Position numbers and translations under genes: made by a program
Shown here: positions 32,739-41,848 of the stretch, one piece after another
Layout: each line of letters opens with the position of its first letter
Position numbering within the stretch: the stretch's first letter is position 1
Notes under the pieces: model-generated
Seen by the model: only the letters and a program-made list of their open reading frames with translations
Databases searched by the model: none
Told to the model about the DNA's origin: nothing
Assembly (NCBI RefSeq): GCF_003385455.1
Contig: NZ_QNUF01000022.1
Span: forward strand, 1 to 64,000
From: Chryseobacterium rhizosphaerae
GTDB lineage: Bacteria; Bacteroidota; Bacteroidia; Flavobacteriales; Weeksellaceae
DNA: 64,000 bases
Direction: 5' to 3'

Positions 32739-34100
32739 TTACCAATTTTTATCAATCATATAAATAAGTTGTGTCATCACACTGGAGCCGAGAAGAAGTT
32801 CTCTGCGGTTTACTTTTTCAAAAGTATCTTCTGAAGTGTGATGGATATCGAAATAACGTTGTGGATCAGGAACTAATTCTGCAGAGGGAACACCCATTTC
32901 ATGGAGTGGAGCAATATCTGACCCTGAATATTTTCCCTCGAAATTGTAAACTCCATAGGGCAAGAAGAGGTTTACCCAGCTTTTGATCTGGTCTCTTTTG
33001 GTGTTGTCCATTTCTAACGAAATACCTCGTGGAGCATAGCCCCCTGCATCAGATTCAATGGCGAAAAGATGTTTTTCGTTGTGATCTTTAGCTGTTTTTC
33101 CATATTGCTTGCCTCCTTTTGTCCCATTTTCTTCATTGGCGAAACAAACGGCTCTGATGGTATGGTTATTTTGTATTCCCAGTTTTTTGAAGGTTCTTAA
33201 GACTTCTATACTCTGAACGATTCCTGCTCCGTCATCATGAGCTCCTTCTCCTACATCCCACGAATCAAGATGGCCGCCAACAACAATAACGTTTTGATCT
33301 TTTTTGCCTGTAATTTCACCAATAACAGAGTGGGAGAGTTTCTCACCTCTCATCCCACAGTTGGAATTAAGTTTTGCCGTTACCTTTTGATTTTTTAATA
33401 AAGCTTCCAGTTCGTCTGCGCTGGTGTTTCCAATCGTCACTGCGGGAACTTTAGACACATTATCATCATAACGCATATTTCCGGTGTGTGGAACATCATC
33501 AAAAGCGGAAGAAAGAGAGCGTATAACAGCAAATTTCCCTCCTTTTTTAGCCGTTAAAGAAGCTGCTGTCCTTCTGTAAGCTCCAGCTTCCCGATAGGCA
33601 ATAAAGGTTTGTACATGTCCCTGATTGAAGGGGTAATTAAAGAAAACAATTTTATTTTTAACTTTTTCAGCCGGTAACCTGTCATATTCTTCCAATGATT
33701 TTACCATGATGATTTCTCCTGAAACATCTTTTCCTCCTGTCCCTTCAGAGTTGCCCAAAGAAAGCATTTTAAGGCTTTTCCAGCTTCCATTTGAAGTTTT
33801 GATGTGTAAGGATTCCTTACCTCTTTCCCAGACAGGAATCATCACTTCCTGAAGCCAGACTTTATCAGCTCCGGCATCTTTAAGTTTCTGTGCCGCCCAT
33901 TTTACAGATTCTTCATAAGCTTGAGAACCGCTCAACCGGTTACCAATATTTTTGGTGAGCTCTTTTAATTCATTGTAGCCTTTTCCATTATTCAGGATTT
34001 CTGTGGAAATCCTGTTAAACTGTATAGAATCCTCTTTGGTTTGGCCGGATACAAAAGCCACCCCGAGAATCAGTACTGATAGATTTATAATTTTTTTCAT
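32739..34100 (-). CDS. Secreted M28 family metallopeptidase, paralog B
   Basis: This 453-residue protein has a signal peptide ending VSGQ. It shares nearly all blocks with paralog A, including the intact active site GGHLDSWDVGEGAHDDGAG, FANEENGTKGG, AIESDAGGYAPRG and FDIHHTSED. The ATG at 34100 lies one base after the stop of paralog C. The three genes thus form a tight operon C-B-A. High similarity of A and B indicates a recent duplication or gene conversion. Confidence 0.9.
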   Translation of the reverse strand: MKKIINLSVLILGVAFVSGQTKEDSIQFNRISTEILNNGKGYNELKELTKNIGNRLSGSQAYEESVKWAAQKLKDAGADKVWLQEVMIPVWERGKESLHIKTSNGSWKSLKMLSLGNSEGTGGKDVSGEIIMVKSLEEYDRLPAEKVKNKIVFFNYPFNQGHVQTFIAYREAGAYRRTAASLTAKKGGKFAVIRSLSSAFDDVPHTGNMRYDDNVSKVPAVTIGNTSADELEALLKNQKVTAKLNSNCGMRGEKLSHSVIGEITGKKDQNVIVVGGHLDSWDVGEGAHDDGAGIVQSIEVLRTFKKLGIQNNHTIRAVCFANEENGTKGGKQYGKTAKDHNEKHLFAIESDAGGYAPRGISLEMDNTKRDQIKSWVNLFLPYGVYNFEGKYSGSDIAPLHEMGVPSAELVPDPQRYFDIHHTSEDTFEKVNRRELLLGSSVMTQLIYMIDKNW

Positions 34101-34101
34101 G

Positions 34102-35505
34102 TTACCAGTTTTTATCAATCATGAAAATAAGTTGAGTCATAGCAACAGCTCCCAGAAGAAGCTCTCTTTTATTTACTTTGTCGAAAGTATCTTCTACAGA
34201 ATGATGGTAATCAAAATAGCGCTGTGTGTCCACTACCAGCTCTGCCAGAGGAATATCCAGTTTTTTTAAAGGGGCAATATCCTGTATTGCATACGTTTGA
34301 TCAAAATCATAAATTCCGTAGGGAAGGAAATAATTTTTCCATTCAAAGATCTGTCTTCTTCTTTGGGGAGGCATATCTAATGAGAATCCTCTTGGAGAAT
34401 AGCCTCCGGAATCTGTTCCTAAAGCGAAAATATGTTTCTCATCTTTCTTTTTTACATACGAAGCATACATATCCCGACCCTGGCCGCCGTTTTCACTATT
34501 GGCGTACAAGACGACTCTTATCGTATGATTATTGGTGAAACCAAGCGCTTTAAGCGTTCTTAAAACCTCAATGCACTGTACAACTCCGGATCCGTCATCA
34601 TGGGCTCCTTCTGCAAAGTCCCATGAATCAAGCTGCGCTCCCAAAACAATCACTTTCCCATCTTTATTTCCAGGAATTTCACCAATGATATTTTGGTTAA
34701 CAGCTTCTCCTTTTGTTTCGGCAGATAGGTTCAGCTTGGCGGTTACTTTTTGCTTTTTTAGTAATTTTTCAAGTTCATCAGCTGATTTTACACCAATGGT
34801 TATTGCAGGGATTCTCACCCTGTCGTCCGGTTCATAATAAATCATTTTAGCATGAGGTGTATCATCTGAAGCTGTAGTGAGTGAGCGTATAATTAAACCT
34901 TTAGCCCCTCTTTTGCCAATAACAGAGGCTGAGAGCAATTTAGATTTGGCAGTGATAAGATAAGCGTCAACGGTATTAACTACTTTCTGGTCTAAAGGAG
35001 AATTGACAAAAATGATCTTATCTTTTAATTGAGCAGAAGTTAAAGCGTTCAGTTCTGTCATGTCATTCACCAGTAAAAGTTCTGCTGTAAGATCTTTTCC
35101 CCCTGTTCCTTCAGAATTTCCAAAGGAGAGCATTCTGATATTTTTCCATTCTCCGTTTCCTGATTTTATTTGCAGAGACTCTTTACCTCTGATCCAGACA
35201 GGAACTTTTACATCCTGTTTCCATATATTTTGTATACCGGCGTCTTTCAGCTTTTTTTCAGCCCATTCGGATGCTTTTGCATATCCCGGAGTGGCACTGA
35301 AGCGCGGTCCGATGCCTTTTGTAAGCTCTCCAAGATTAGAATAAGCTTCACCGTTGGTTAAGATTTCGTCTGATATCTTTTTAAATTCATCATGATAATT
35401 GAATTTGGCTACTGTGCCTTTTTTTGCCGGATGTTTTTGCGGCTTTTTCTGAGAAAATAAAAATCCACTCAAAAAGAGTGGAAGTATGATGAATATTTTT
35501 TTCAT
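34102..35505 (-). CDS. M28 peptidase-like paralog C, probable pseudoenzyme
   Basis: This 467-residue first gene of the operon has a signal peptide (FLSGFLFSQ) and an extra lysine-rich linker. It is clearly homologous to paralogs A and B but lost key residues. The first zinc ligand is Gln (Q291 in GAQLDSWD, codon CAG at 34635-34633) and the general base is Ser (S337 in ANSENG, codon AGT at 34497-34495). D303, E338, D365 and the late His (DYHHSVED) are kept. It may bind peptides or partner with A/B without cutting. The frame is intact, so it is not a decayed gene. Confidence 0.88.
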   Translation of the reverse strand: MKKIFIILPLFLSGFLFSQKKPQKHPAKKGTVAKFNYHDEFKKISDEILTNGEAYSNLGELTKGIGPRFSATPGYAKASEWAEKKLKDAGIQNIWKQDVKVPVWIRGKESLQIKSGNGEWKNIRMLSFGNSEGTGGKDLTAELLLVNDMTELNALTSAQLKDKIIFVNSPLDQKVVNTVDAYLITAKSKLLSASVIGKRGAKGLIIRSLTTASDDTPHAKMIYYEPDDRVRIPAITIGVKSADELEKLLKKQKVTAKLNLSAETKGEAVNQNIIGEIPGNKDGKVIVLGAQLDSWDFAEGAHDDGSGVVQCIEVLRTLKALGFTNNHTIRVVLYANSENGGQGRDMYASYVKKKDEKHIFALGTDSGGYSPRGFSLDMPPQRRRQIFEWKNYFLPYGIYDFDQTYAIQDIAPLKKLDIPLAELVVDTQRYFDYHHSVEDTFDKVNKRELLLGAVAMTQLIFMIDKNW

Positions 35506-35532
35506 TTTTTATTTACCTTTCTTTTCCGATGT

Positions 35533-35540
35533 TAAAAGTA
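35533..35540 (-). promoter_or_regulatory. Possible -7 box of the M28 peptidase operon
   Basis: On the minus strand, TACTTTTA lies 27 bases before the first start codon. The last base differs from consensus and no -33 TTG is seen. Confidence 0.35.
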
Positions 35541-35559
35541 GGGAAAAAATAGGAATTTA

Positions 35560-36804
35560 TTAAGGTTTCATGTCGTACATTAATAAAGCTGTAACCAATT
35601 TGGGTTCAATGAATGTACATTTCGGAGGCATACTTAATTTTAAGTCTGAAATTTTAATCATATCATTAAAACTTACAGGATAAATTCCGAAGCCTACTAT
35701 GCCCTCACCACTGTCCACCTTTTCTTTTAGGATGTTGATTCCGTTCAGATTAGAAGTTCCTTTTACATAAGATATTTTATCTGAGCTATCAGGATCTTCA
35801 ATTTTCAGGATATCTTTGAAAATATACTTATCCAAAAGATGGTGATCAAGGTTGTCCAGAGACATTTCTTTGGAACGCAGATCGTGTTTTACATGAAGTG
35901 AATAAAATTTCCCACCCAGATACATTGAAATATGGAATTTCTGAGAAGGGAAATAAGATGCTTCTCCTTTTTCATGAATAAGGAAATAAGTCTCAAGTTC
36001 CTTTAAAAACTGTTCATTGGAAAGACCGTTCATATCATGTAAAATCCTGTTGTAATCATGAATTTTAATAGATTGATTTGAAACGATGAAGCTGTATACA
36101 AAATTGTAAAGCTCGGTTCCGTTGTGTCTTTTATTTTTCTCTTTGTGACGTTTTGCATTGATGGCTGTAGAACCAATTCTATGGTGTCCGTCGGCAATAT
36201 AAAATGAATCAATCTGATCGATTACTTCTTTGAACTGCTGAAGTTTCAAACGGTTATCTATTCTCCAGATTTTATGTCTTATCCCCAGGTTATCTGTATG
36301 ATTAAAAATAGGAACATTTTTTTCCTCATGATTCATCAACAGCTCAATTTTAGAGTTGGCAGGGTAGGTAAGCAGGACAGGCTCGGCCTGCAGGCTTACT
36401 TTCTCAAGATAGTGTGCCAGTTTTTCTTTTTTCTGAGGAATGGTACTTTCATGTCTTTTGATTTTTCCATTCCAGAAATCTTCAATGCTGGCCAGTCCCA
36501 AAAGTCCTCTGAAAACCTGTTTATTGGGGTAGATTTGCTCATAAAGATAGTAGGCTGAACTGTCCTGGACCAATTTTTTTTCGTCCAGAAGTTCTTCAAA
36601 TGTAGAACGGATCTTCCTTAGATTCCGGTCAATATCTTTGGATTTACTTACAACATAGGGTTTAATCATATTAATGTAAGTATTTTCAACTTGAGCCTTC
36701 TCTGCTATCTCTTCCTGGGTGAAATTATCCAGTGGGTGTGTAGGGAAAGTACTCTCCAAGTCTTTATGAGGTCTTATTCCACGGAAAGGTTTAAAAACAG
36801 GCAT
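35560..36804 (-). CDS. DUF1015 protein in the serine biosynthesis operon
   Basis: This 414-residue protein of DUF1015 begins FKPFRGIRPHKDL and has a central FYIADGHHRIGSTA motif. The DGHHR motif is shared with ParB/Srx-fold enzymes, including serine kinases. It is the third gene after serC and serA, two bases after serA, which points to serine or phosphoserine metabolism. I recall reports of serine kinase activity in this family but cannot verify them. A serine kinase here would bypass or bias the serB step; no serB lies in the window. Confidence 0.75.
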   Translation of the reverse strand: MPVFKPFRGIRPHKDLESTFPTHPLDNFTQEEIAEKAQVENTYINMIKPYVVSKSKDIDRNLRKIRSTFEELLDEKKLVQDSSAYYLYEQIYPNKQVFRGLLGLASIEDFWNGKIKRHESTIPQKKEKLAHYLEKVSLQAEPVLLTYPANSKIELLMNHEEKNVPIFNHTDNLGIRHKIWRIDNRLKLQQFKEVIDQIDSFYIADGHHRIGSTAINAKRHKEKNKRHNGTELYNFVYSFIVSNQSIKIHDYNRILHDMNGLSNEQFLKELETYFLIHEKGEASYFPSQKFHISMYLGGKFYSLHVKHDLRSKEMSLDNLDHHLLDKYIFKDILKIEDPDSSDKISYVKGTSNLNGINILKEKVDSGEGIVGFGIYPVSFNDMIKISDLKLSMPPKCTFIEPKLVTALLMYDMKP

Positions 36805-36806
36805 AT

Positions 36807-37772
36807 TTATCTTATAGTTTCTTTTTGTAACTTAATAATTTGTTCCGCAAGTTCGACTCCGATTTTCTCTTGCGCATCCACTGTATTACCTCCTACATGA
36901 GGAGACAGGGATAATGAAGGGTTCATTAATAAAGGCAGTTCCGGGCTAGGCTCATTTTCAAAAACATCCAGTGCCGCTCCTGCTACTTTGCCTGACTCAA
37001 TGAAGTCTATTAATGTCACTTCATTGATAACTCCGCCTCTTGCTGTATTTACAATATAAACACCGTCTTTCATTTTTTCAAACTGAGGGGTATCTATAAT
37101 ATACTCATTTGTTTTTGGAGTATTGATACTGATAAAGTCTGCATCTTTAAGAAATGCATCCATATCATTGGTAGAAGTGATTTCAAAATGAACAGCCTGG
37201 CCATCAAAAAAATTCAGGGTAAGAACTTCCGTTCTCGGACTTTTTGTAAGAACCCGAACCTTCATGCCTAAGGCAATTCCTATTTTTACCACTTCCTGGC
37301 CAATACTTCCAAAGCCAATCACTCCTAATGTCTTTCCTGAAAGTTCATAAGCATTACTGAATGACTTTTTCATGGCATTAAAGTGAGTATCTCCTTCTAA
37401 AGGCATCAGCCTGTTTGATTCATGAAGAAATCTTGCCAATGAAAAAAAGTGTCCGAAAACCAGTTCCGCTACAGACTTTGAAGATGCTGTAGGCGTATTG
37501 ATAATCTTAATTCCTTTGCTTTTAGCATAGTCCACATCAATATTATCCATCCCAATCCCACCTCTTCCTATAATCTGAAGACCGGGGCATGCATCAATCA
37601 GTTCTTGTTTTACTTTTGTTGCACTTCTTACCAAAAGAACATCTACATTATTATCATTGATAAATTTAATAACGTGATCTTGGGCGACTCTATTGTCCAG
37701 AATCTCAATTCCGGCTTCTTTTAAAGCCTGTTCTCCTGATTTTGAAATTCCATCGTTTGCTAAAACTTTCAT
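36807..37772 (-). CDS. serA: D-3-phosphoglycerate dehydrogenase (short form)
   Basis: This 321-residue D-2-hydroxyacid dehydrogenase oxidises 3-phosphoglycerate, the first step of serine synthesis. Motifs are GRGGIGMDNIDV, the NAD site GVIGFGSIGQEVVKIG, NTARGGVINE and the catalytic His in LSPHVGGNT. The C-terminal ACT regulatory domain of E. coli SerA is absent, so serine feedback through that domain is not expected. It lies between serC and DUF1015. Confidence 0.88.
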   Translation of the reverse strand: MKVLANDGISKSGEQALKEAGIEILDNRVAQDHVIKFINDNNVDVLLVRSATKVKQELIDACPGLQIIGRGGIGMDNIDVDYAKSKGIKIINTPTASSKSVAELVFGHFFSLARFLHESNRLMPLEGDTHFNAMKKSFSNAYELSGKTLGVIGFGSIGQEVVKIGIALGMKVRVLTKSPRTEVLTLNFFDGQAVHFEITSTNDMDAFLKDADFISINTPKTNEYIIDTPQFEKMKDGVYIVNTARGGVINEVTLIDFIESGKVAGAALDVFENEPSPELPLLMNPSLSLSPHVGGNTVDAQEKIGVELAEQIIKLQKETIR

Positions 37773-37895
37773 GTGTTATTTGATTTAAAGATTGAAAAAT
37801 TTAAATATTTCAAAATTTTAAAACTGAGGTGCAAATTAATAAATTTAAATTAACTGCTTCTCAATCTTTCAATCTTTGAATTTTTAAGGTTTAAA

Positions 37896-38960
37896 TTATT
37901 TGATAGATTTCATGACGTCCACTAAAACCTGTACGCTTTCAATAGTCAAAGCATTGTACAAGCTTGCTCTGTATCCGCCTAAGCTTCTGTGTCCGTTAAG
38001 TCCACTGATACCGGCAGCTTTCCATGCGTTATCAAATTCTTCTTTTTTGCTTTCATCCGTAATGTTGAAAGAAACATTCATTAATGAACGGTCTTCTTCT
38101 ACACAGAATGTTTTAAACAAAGGATTGCTATCAATTTCATCGTATAAAAGTTTTGCTTTTGCTTCATTTCTTTGTTCTGCAGCAGCAATTCCCCCGTTAT
38201 TTTCAAGATGTTGAAGAGTCAGTAAAGATGCATAGATAGGGAATACAGGTGGAGTATTGTACATAGATTCTTTGCTGATATGCTGAGAATAATCCAGCAT
38301 AGACAACATATTCTCTCTTCCTGTTTTACCTAGAATTTCTTTTTTTATAACTACTAAAGTAACTCCTGCAGGTCCCATATTTTTCTGAGCTCCGGCATAG
38401 ATTAAGTCAAATTTTGAGAAATCAAGCTGTCTTGAGAAAATATCAGAACTCATATCACAAACCATCAGCGTATCTACCTCAGGGAAAGATTTCATTTGAG
38501 TTCCATAGATTGTATTGTTGGAGGTACAGTGAAAATAATCATAATCTGAACCTACCGTATAATTTTTAGGAATGAAAGAATAATTTTCCTCTTTTGAAGA
38601 ACCTACAACATCTACAGTTCCTAATTTTTTTGCTTCTTTGATCGCTCCTGCAGCCCACGTACCTGTATCCAGATAAGCTGCTTTGCCACCTACTTTCATA
38701 AGGTTATAAGGAACCATTGCAAACTGCATGCTGGCACCACTACCCAAATAAAGTACTTCATAGTCATCACCAAGATTCATCAACCTTTTTACAATAGCAC
38801 GTGCTTCGTCCATTACGGCTACGAAATCCTTGCTTCTGTGTGATATTTCAAGAAGTGATAATCCAATACCATTAAAATCTAAAATAGCCTGGGCTGATTT
38901 TTCAAATACTTCCTGAGGTAAAATGCATGGTCCTGCGCTGAAGTTGTGCTTTTTGTTCAT
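37896..38960 (-). CDS. serC: Phosphoserine aminotransferase
   Basis: This 354-residue PLP enzyme converts 3-phosphohydroxypyruvate to phosphoserine. Motifs include NFSAGPCILPQEVF, the PLP lysine in YAGAQKNMGPAG and GLNGHRSLGGYRASLYN near the end. It is the first gene of serC-serA-DUF1015. A 123-base gap with A/T-rich inverted repeats separates it from serA. A small hairpin (38984-39002) lies in its 5' leader; its role is unclear. Confidence 0.95.
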   Translation of the reverse strand: MNKKHNFSAGPCILPQEVFEKSAQAILDFNGIGLSLLEISHRSKDFVAVMDEARAIVKRLMNLGDDYEVLYLGSGASMQFAMVPYNLMKVGGKAAYLDTGTWAAGAIKEAKKLGTVDVVGSSKEENYSFIPKNYTVGSDYDYFHCTSNNTIYGTQMKSFPEVDTLMVCDMSSDIFSRQLDFSKFDLIYAGAQKNMGPAGVTLVVIKKEILGKTGRENMLSMLDYSQHISKESMYNTPPVFPIYASLLTLQHLENNGGIAAAEQRNEAKAKLLYDEIDSNPLFKTFCVEEDRSLMNVSFNITDESKKEEFDNAWKAAGISGLNGHRSLGGYRASLYNALTIESVQVLVDVMKSIK

Positions 38961-39045
38961 ATTTTTTTACTTTTTGGTTGTAACAGGGAGCTGGCTTCCC
39001 TGCGATTTATTTTTTTCTTTTTTACTAGATTTTGAATTTATCGTT

Positions 39046-39075
39046 AAAAAAACCGCCTCACAGATGATGAGACGG
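39046..39075 (-). terminator. Intrinsic terminator of the ferredoxin gene
   Basis: On the minus strand CCGTCTCA pairs with TGAGGCGG (one wobble) and a seven-T run follows, seven bases past the ferredoxin stop. Confidence 0.8.
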
Positions 39076-39081
39076 AATTTT

Positions 39082-39432
39082 TTATTCGCCGTGTAAAAAT
39101 GCTTTTTTATTAAGAAGTGCTTCCTCAGATTCTACATGATCCTCATCAGGAACACAACAGTCTACCGGGCATACAGCCGCACACTGTGGTTCTTCATGGA
39201 AGCCTTTACACTCCGTACATTTATCTGTTACAATGAAATATACATCATCACTTACAGGTTCCTGTGCCGCGTCAGCATCTACAGTAAGTCCTGATGGCAA
39301 TGTAATTGTCCCATTCAGGGCAGTACCATCAGAAGCTTTCCAGTCTACAGCTCCTTCATATATTGCATTGTTCGGGCATTCAGGTTCACAAGCCCCACAG
39401 TTAATGCATTCATCAGTTATTTTAATAGCCAT
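39082..39432 (-). CDS. 2[4Fe-4S] ferredoxin (Allochromatium-type, with insertions)
   Basis: This 116-residue electron carrier has two cluster motifs: C9-C12-C15-C19 and C72-C75-C84-C88 with an 8-residue insertion in the second, plus C92-C93. About 50 residues separate the motifs, with a beta-rich insert rich in Thr and Gly. It is divergent from a LuxC-like acyl-CoA reductase. It probably serves a central reductase; the partner is unknown. Confidence 0.9.
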   Translation of the reverse strand: MAIKITDECINCGACEPECPNNAIYEGAVDWKASDGTALNGTITLPSGLTVDADAAQEPVSDDVYFIVTDKCTECKGFHEEPQCAAVCPVDCCVPDEDHVESEEALLNKKAFLHGE

Positions 39433-39445
39433 CGCTAATTTTTTT

Positions 39446-39463
39446 TAAATTTGCACAAAATTA
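39446..39463. promoter_or_regulatory. Overlapping divergent -7 boxes (ferredoxin and acyl-CoA reductase)
   Basis: TAAATTTG on the plus strand (39446-39453) and TAATTTTG on the minus strand (39463-39456) lie two bases apart. Only one polymerase can occupy this site at a time. The plus leader would be about 33 bases and the minus leader about 18. Confidence 0.5.
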
Positions 39464-39491
39464 CAAAATATTCCCCAATTTTACAGTAATT

Positions 39492-40526
39492 ATGAATACC
39501 GAAAATCAAGTTTTAGGACTTATTGAATTAAGTGATTATATAAAGGCGTTTTTATCGAAAAAAACGGAAGACTACAATCAGGATGATGTAGATATTGAAT
39601 TATTATTACAAAAAACAAAAATAGAGAATCAATGGTTTACCCTTGAGAATCAGAAATTTGCTTTACAACAGTGGGCAGATTTACTGACAGCAGAAAGTAT
39701 TAACGGTTGGCTGAAAAACTATTCTATCTCGAAAATTTCAAAGAGAGTAGGGTTAATTTTAGCCGGAAATATTCCTTTAGTAGGATTTCATGATGTGGTT
39801 TCTGTGGTTTTGAGCAATCATATTCCGGTCATTAAGCTGTCTTCAAAAGATAAATATATGATTCCGTTCCTGCTCAAAAAATGGAAAGAGTTTTCCGGAG
39901 ATCAGGTTCAGTTTGAATTCGTAGAAAGATTAGAGAATTTTGATGCGGTAATTGCTACCGGAAGTAATAATACTGCGAGATATCTGGAATATTATTTTAA
40001 AAATCATTTAAGTATTATCCGTAAAAACAGAACATCAGTTGCTGTTTTGAAAGGTGATGAAACAGAAGAAGAATTACAGCTTTTAGCCAACGATATTTTT
40101 CAGTATTTTGGCCTGGGATGCAGGAATGTAACCCGAATTTTTATTCCACAGGACTATGTAATCGACAGATTATTTGAAAGTTTCATAGGCTTCCAGGATA
40201 TTATCAATCATCATAAATACGCCAACAATTATGATTATAACAGAGCAGTATACCTGCTTAATCAGGATAAATTCTGGGACAATAATTTTGTCATGTTGAA
40301 AGAGGATGATAAACTGTTTAGCCCGCTTTCCGTGATCAATTTCAGCAGATATACTTCACTGGATGATGTCAAGGATTTTATAGCTGAAAATGAAGAAAAT
40401 ATTCAGTGTATAGTCGCTAAAGACGAATTGGGATTAGACTCTATTCACTTCGGAGATGCTCAGAATCCTGGTCTTGATACCTATGCCGATAACGTAGATA
40501 CGATGAAATTTTTGGAAATGGTCTGA
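39492..40526 (+). CDS. LuxC-like acyl-CoA reductase
   Basis: This 344-residue protein of the LuxC/acyl-CoA reductase family reduces an acyl-CoA or acyl-enzyme with NAD(P)H. The nucleophile is C210 in FGLGCRNVTR; GNIPLVGFHDVVSV and ATGSNNTARY are typical. Flavobacteria encode such reductases outside any luciferase operon. Fatty aldehyde formation for lipid or pigment metabolism is plausible but the substrate is unknown. It shares its promoter zone with the ferredoxin gene. Confidence 0.82.
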   Translation: MNTENQVLGLIELSDYIKAFLSKKTEDYNQDDVDIELLLQKTKIENQWFTLENQKFALQQWADLLTAESINGWLKNYSISKISKRVGLILAGNIPLVGFHDVVSVVLSNHIPVIKLSSKDKYMIPFLLKKWKEFSGDQVQFEFVERLENFDAVIATGSNNTARYLEYYFKNHLSIIRKNRTSVAVLKGDETEEELQLLANDIFQYFGLGCRNVTRIFIPQDYVIDRLFESFIGFQDIINHHKYANNYDYNRAVYLLNQDKFWDNNFVMLKEDDKLFSPLSVINFSRYTSLDDVKDFIAENEENIQCIVAKDELGLDSIHFGDAQNPGLDTYADNVDTMKFLEMV

Positions 40527-40575
40527 TTTTCGTATCTTCCATCACTTATTGCACCAAAATAATAAAATGGATCAT

Positions 40576-41022
40576 ATGAAAAAATTATTTTTAGGACTTG
40601 CCATCATTGGAGGACAACTGATATTCGCCCAAAAAGTTGTAGGACTGGAGGTTGAGAACAATCAAAAGAAAGAACAGCCGGCTACTATAAGTAAGGAGAA
40701 AGTAAGTCTCTATAATGATAATTTTATGAAGTTTATGGGGGCTTTACAAGCCTCTGACCATAAGACTATTGACGGTCTGCTTTCTGATAAAGTAAAAGAA
40801 ATTGTGACGGATGATATTCTTAAAAAAGTAAAAGAAGGTATAGATCCTAACAAAAAACTTGAAGTCTCAAAAGTAGGGTATTACGTAACAATGGACGGTG
40901 CTAATCATCCTAATATTAAATACAAATATGCAGGAGATTCTTCTTCAAAAGAAGTGGTGAGTGCCGTATTTGAAGAGGATGGAAAAATTCTGGGAATTAT
41001 GCCCGGAAAAAAAGATAAATAA
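40576..41022 (+). CDS. Secreted protein of unknown function, DUF3887-like
   Basis: A protein of about 148 residues starts at ATG 40576 (an ATG at 40567 is an alternative) with a signal peptide MKKLFLGLAIIGGQLIFAQ. The mature part, FMGALQASDHKTIDGLLSDKVKEIVTDDILKKV and a later VSAVFEEDGKILGIM, resembles the small NTF2-like DUF3887 fold. The function is unknown. It lies 49 bases after the acyl-CoA reductase and 32 before the Bax inhibitor-like gene. Confidence 0.6.
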   Translation: MKKLFLGLAIIGGQLIFAQKVVGLEVENNQKKEQPATISKEKVSLYNDNFMKFMGALQASDHKTIDGLLSDKVKEIVTDDILKKVKEGIDPNKKLEVSKVGYYVTMDGANHPNIKYKYAGDSSSKEVVSAVFEEDGKILGIMPGKKDK

Positions 41023-41054
41023 ATTTATTTTCGATTAATTAAAAAATGTTAACT

Positions 41055-41744
41055 ATGAAGACAAATGTTTTAGTCGCTCATTCTTCGGAAGTGGATAGAG
41101 CTGATTTTTACAAAAAAACCTATTTGCATGTTGCTTTATCAATTCTTGCATTTATTGGAGTGGAAACCATTCTGTTGAAGACAGTACCGGTAGAAATTAT
41201 TGCCATGATGTTCGGACAAAGATATACCTGGTTATTGATCATCGGTGTTTTCTGGCTGGCTTCTATTTTAGCTTCTAAATGGTCACTTTCACAAAGTAAG
41301 TCTACCCAATATCTTGGTTTAGGATTTTATGTCCTGCTGGAGGCGGTAATCTTTATGCCAATGCTTTATATTGCTACGAATATGGCAGGAGGAGCCAACG
41401 TGATCTTTCAGGCAGCTACTCTAACTATTGCTATGTTTGCCGGTATTTCTGCTGTGGCATTTACTTCTAAGAGAGATTTTTCTTTCTTAAGAAATATTAT
41501 CGTTATCGGAGGATTTATTTCAATTGGATTGATTGTTGGCGGAATGTTATTCGGTTTCAACTTAGGCTTATGGTTTTCAGTGGGAATGACTATTTTGGCT
41601 TCAGCAACAATTTTATACCAAACCAGTAAATTAAAAGATTCATACGGAACCGATCAGTATGTAGGAGCTGCTTTACAGCTTTTTGCATCTATCATGCTTC
41701 TGTTTTGGTATATCTTAAGCATCTTAATGAGTAAGAGAAACTAA
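41055..41744 (+). CDS. Bax inhibitor-1/YccA family membrane protein
   Basis: This 229-residue integral membrane protein has seven hydrophobic segments between about residues 20 and 226. Typical BI-1 pieces are DFYKKTYLHVALSI, the GISAVAFTSKRDFSFLRN loop and the final ILYQTSKLKDSYGTDQYVGAALQLFASIMLLF. The family acts as calcium or proton leak channels and protease modulators. ATG 41055 is preferred over 41046. The plus-strand cluster ends here. Confidence 0.85.
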   Translation: MKTNVLVAHSSEVDRADFYKKTYLHVALSILAFIGVETILLKTVPVEIIAMMFGQRYTWLLIIGVFWLASILASKWSLSQSKSTQYLGLGFYVLLEAVIFMPMLYIATNMAGGANVIFQAATLTIAMFAGISAVAFTSKRDFSFLRNIIVIGGFISIGLIVGGMLFGFNLGLWFSVGMTILASATILYQTSKLKDSYGTDQYVGAALQLFASIMLLFWYILSILMSKRN

Positions 41745-41848
41745 TTCAATAATGATATGCCCTGTGCTTGTCGTTTATACATATAATCCTGGTGATATTT
41801 TCATCTGGATTTTTTATTTCTGTCAAAATTAATGGTTTCATAGATAAA

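Noticed and set aside
37788..37885. A/T-rich inverted repeats between serC and serA as a terminator
   Set aside because: Arms are short and interrupted and no T-run follows; cotranscription of serC and serA remains the simpler view.
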